In this document: piece after piece, positions 61,913-64,000 of the stretch
How the letters are laid out: each line of letters begins with the position of its first letter
Numbering within the stretch: position 1 is the stretch's first letter
Notes under the pieces: generated by a model
Databases searched by the model: none
Seen by the model: the letters and a program-made list of their open reading frames with translations, nothing else
What the model was told of the DNA's origin: nothing
Made by a program: the position numbers and the translations under genes
Origin: Monomorium pharaonis
Lineage: Eukaryota > Arthropoda > Insecta > Hymenoptera > Formicidae
Reading direction: 5' to 3'
DNA: 64,000 nucleotides
Assembly (NCBI RefSeq): GCF_013373865.1
Contig: NC_050470.1
Location: 806,001-870,000 of the forward strand

Positions 61913-62145
61913 GCGATTTGATAGCAAGGCTATGCATTTAAAAAACAGCAAGAGATTCCAGAGAATCTCGCGTTGGCGTCGGTATTAAACTTTATTGCAC
62001 GAAGAGTTAAAATCAAATCGTCGATGCACGTACGCGATTGATAGTAAGCATTAAAAAAAAAAAACTAAGAGATTCCAGAAAATCACGCTCAGTGATTGCA
62101 ACTAACGTCAATAATAAAATTGCAAAGTTAATGACTTTGATTGCA
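61913..62145. repeat. Degenerate tandem duplication, 121-bp period
   Basis: GCGATT(T)GATAG starts both copies (61,913 and 62,034). Each then has a GCATT(T)AAAAAA stretch and an AAGAGATTCCAGA-like word followed by AATC and a TAA-rich tail. The copies differ by many substitutions and a longer A run in the second. Confidence 0.6.
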
Positions 62146-64000
62146 CGCTAGAAGAAACGCCCACGTATTCGTTCGACGAGGGAAAACGATCGTTTTTATT
62201 TCGCCAAGATTTTCCAACTCCTCCTCCCTCCACACTCTCATCCAGAAGGATGCATTTTGTTCGAGAACATTTATTACACGCGCGCACAATGAAAGCACGG
62301 GGAGATTGCGGCCACGCGATCGCGCGGCATGGCGGGGGGGATTTATTTTTGAATAATGCAACGACGTTTATCATCCGCTATCGGCGAGAAGGAGATCCGC
62401 CCATTGTATGCAACGCGCGGTAATTTCGTTCGTTGGTGGAACTACTTCCCTTTTCTCTTTCGGTGCGAGATTGTTCCGGGCAGTCGTCGTTCCGCGCCTT
62501 ATCGGGATTCACCCGAGTATTTATGAAATTATTTCAAGATGTTAACAACCAATCCTTCCTTAACATGTTGATTGTGACGTAACGTGTTTATAATAACGGG
62601 ACCAGCTGACTAGAATAAGTAATATAACGGCGGATGTTAAGGATACAAATAACAAATTCGTGTTCGTTTCGTTCGTGTTGTAAATTTTTACCGTGAAACG
62701 GACAGCGCGCGCGCGCGCACGCCGTTTCTACATAAAACTACGTAGGACACAGGCTTGTTGCACAGACGTTCGATACTCGTCGTTTGCATACGTCCACACG
62801 TGGGCGTGGATCGCCGTTGTTTACGCATAGACGCTCAGCGACGAGCGTGCCAGGGAGCGCCGGGTGTTTTCCACCGGAAATCTGTTGGACAAACTTTGTG
62901 AAACGTGGTCCTGCAAGAAAACCCTTGATAAGGTGGATGGGCAGGATTTACGCGCGGCTGCATTCACTGGGGGCTGCTGGAAAGAGATGCTAATCGGAAT
63001 GCCCCTTACCGCATCGCAATCTCGCACTCGCAACGCGAGTACAAATTAATTCCGTTCTTGTATTACTTTATATGTATAATTAATGATTCACAGCGGTGAT
63101 CTCGAGACGACTTGGCGTCGTTGTTACGCGATAAACCAAGGAAGTCGCACTCGCGTGATCGTGTCACCTTTTTATTCTCATGAGCGTAACGGTTCTCGCT
63201 GATTGGCGTGTGCGGTCGACATATGCGTGACAGAATGGTTTACCGAAGTTTATTGTCCCATAAGTTTATTATACTTACTAAGCACCGAGCGGCGAGAGCT
63301 CATACTCGTATGGTCACCGCGTCTTCATTTTCTTTTATGTAATTTCCGTTTCTCCCCCATACGTTTTTATTTCATTGAACTCTGTTCTCCCTTCGTATCA
63401 CGTTATAATTGTTTCTATGTGCTTTTACCTTTTTCTTTCTTTTATTTACTCTATTTTCTTCATCTCTGCGTTTTCACATATTTCTTTACATATTTCTTTA
63501 AAATTGTTTTACATTACCGGACCATACACGTGTTATTTATAATATAAAGACTCAAGTTCTTTACGGTTATCCATGCAAGTTCCCGGAGTAAACTGTTAGT
63601 ACCAAACTCTATAATTGAGTTGACGCACGTTCTTTTGCGTTTTCTGCTACCGTGCTCGCACTTATCCGGATAAACTTATATTTATCCGTTTACACACCGG
63701 TTTACCGGCGAAAAGTCTATCCGGTCTGGTCTGGCCGCGACTGTGCAGATGCAACAAGTGGTCGGCCGTGCTCTTCCGCTTTTCTTTCCGCGGGTTCGTC
63801 GATATTCCGACACGTTGGCACTTTCTCCGGCCGTGATTGGAAATAGAAACCACCGCCGTACAGTGGGAGAAAACGAGACGTTAGGCGACAAAAATCTGTG
63901 ACTACGTCAATTTTCAATATCGAAATCATTTAATCGAAACTTGGTATCCTACAAAGTTTTTTTGTCGCTAAATCTGAATTCACTGCCAAAAATTAAAAAT

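Larger units (their letters stand above)
58873..64000. other. Non-coding stretch to the end of the window
   Basis: No recognisable gene on either strand. It contains a GA tract (60,669), a CT tract (61,600), a degenerate 121-bp tandem duplication (61,913), and a CG alternating run near 62,705-62,720. CpG-rich blocks (59,690-60,340 and 62,400-63,050) produce open frames of 70-95 codons without family signatures. Confidence 0.5.

Noticed and set aside
1..64000. tRNA, rRNA, CRISPR arrays, bacterial operons, telomeric repeats
   Set aside because: I looked for tRNA-like arms, regular spacer arrays and TTAGG runs and saw none. The sequence has eukaryotic character throughout.

Overview
The window is animal nuclear DNA, most likely from an insect and quite possibly a hymenopteran such as an ant. 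Coding density is very low, introns look long, CpG and TCGA-type words are abundant, GA/CT/CA microsatellites are dense, and the one complete protein is a metazoan BTG-family protein. There are no operons, no Shine-Dalgarno-spaced gene runs, no rRNA, and no tRNA or CRISPR array that I could recognise. The species cannot be named from the sequence.

Layout. Positions 1-30,660 contain no confidently coding gene. They hold CpG-rich and AT-rich non-coding DNA, one old palindromic MITE (5,483-5,666), several microsatellites, short perfect hairpins, a bHLH-type E-box cluster (21,440-21,611) and a few splice-bounded mini-exon candidates (best at 20,743-20,795). Positions 30,660-34,800 hold the main gene, an intact and intronless BTG1/BTG2-type coding region (32,734-33,318, +). 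Its leader is GA-rich, a candidate promoter lies near 31.5 kb, a CU-rich stretch falls in the 3' UTR, and the first good poly(A) signal is at 34,793. Positions 34,800-41,400 are microsatellite-rich and non-coding.

At 46,711-46,915 (+) a splice-bounded exon carries the N-terminal signature of inositol-pentakisphosphate 2-kinase (IPPK/Ipk1). A phase-compatible but low-complexity upstream exon may lie at 41,438-41,700. I could not recognise the later kinase exons before the window ends.

The 3' part is a transposon and repeat island. A 721-bp non-autonomous hAT-type element (54,864-55,584) has 8-bp target duplications and four TATCGATA words in its subterminal regions. It is followed by a very large inverted repeat with two 1,005-bp arms (55,933-56,937 and 57,289-58,293) around a 351-bp spacer with a TG microsatellite. 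An assembly gap of exactly 500 N (58,373-58,872) follows only 79 bp after the right arm. From 58,873 to the end I see only non-coding sequence with GA/CT microsatellites and a small degenerate tandem duplication.

The BTG protein would act in mRNA deadenylation and growth control, and IPPK in inositol phosphate metabolism. I see no functional link between them beyond adjacency on the same strand. The strongest leads are the hAT element with DRE-like subterminal repeats, the near-identical giant inverted repeat beside the gap, and the GA leader/CU 3' UTR complementarity of the BTG transcript.
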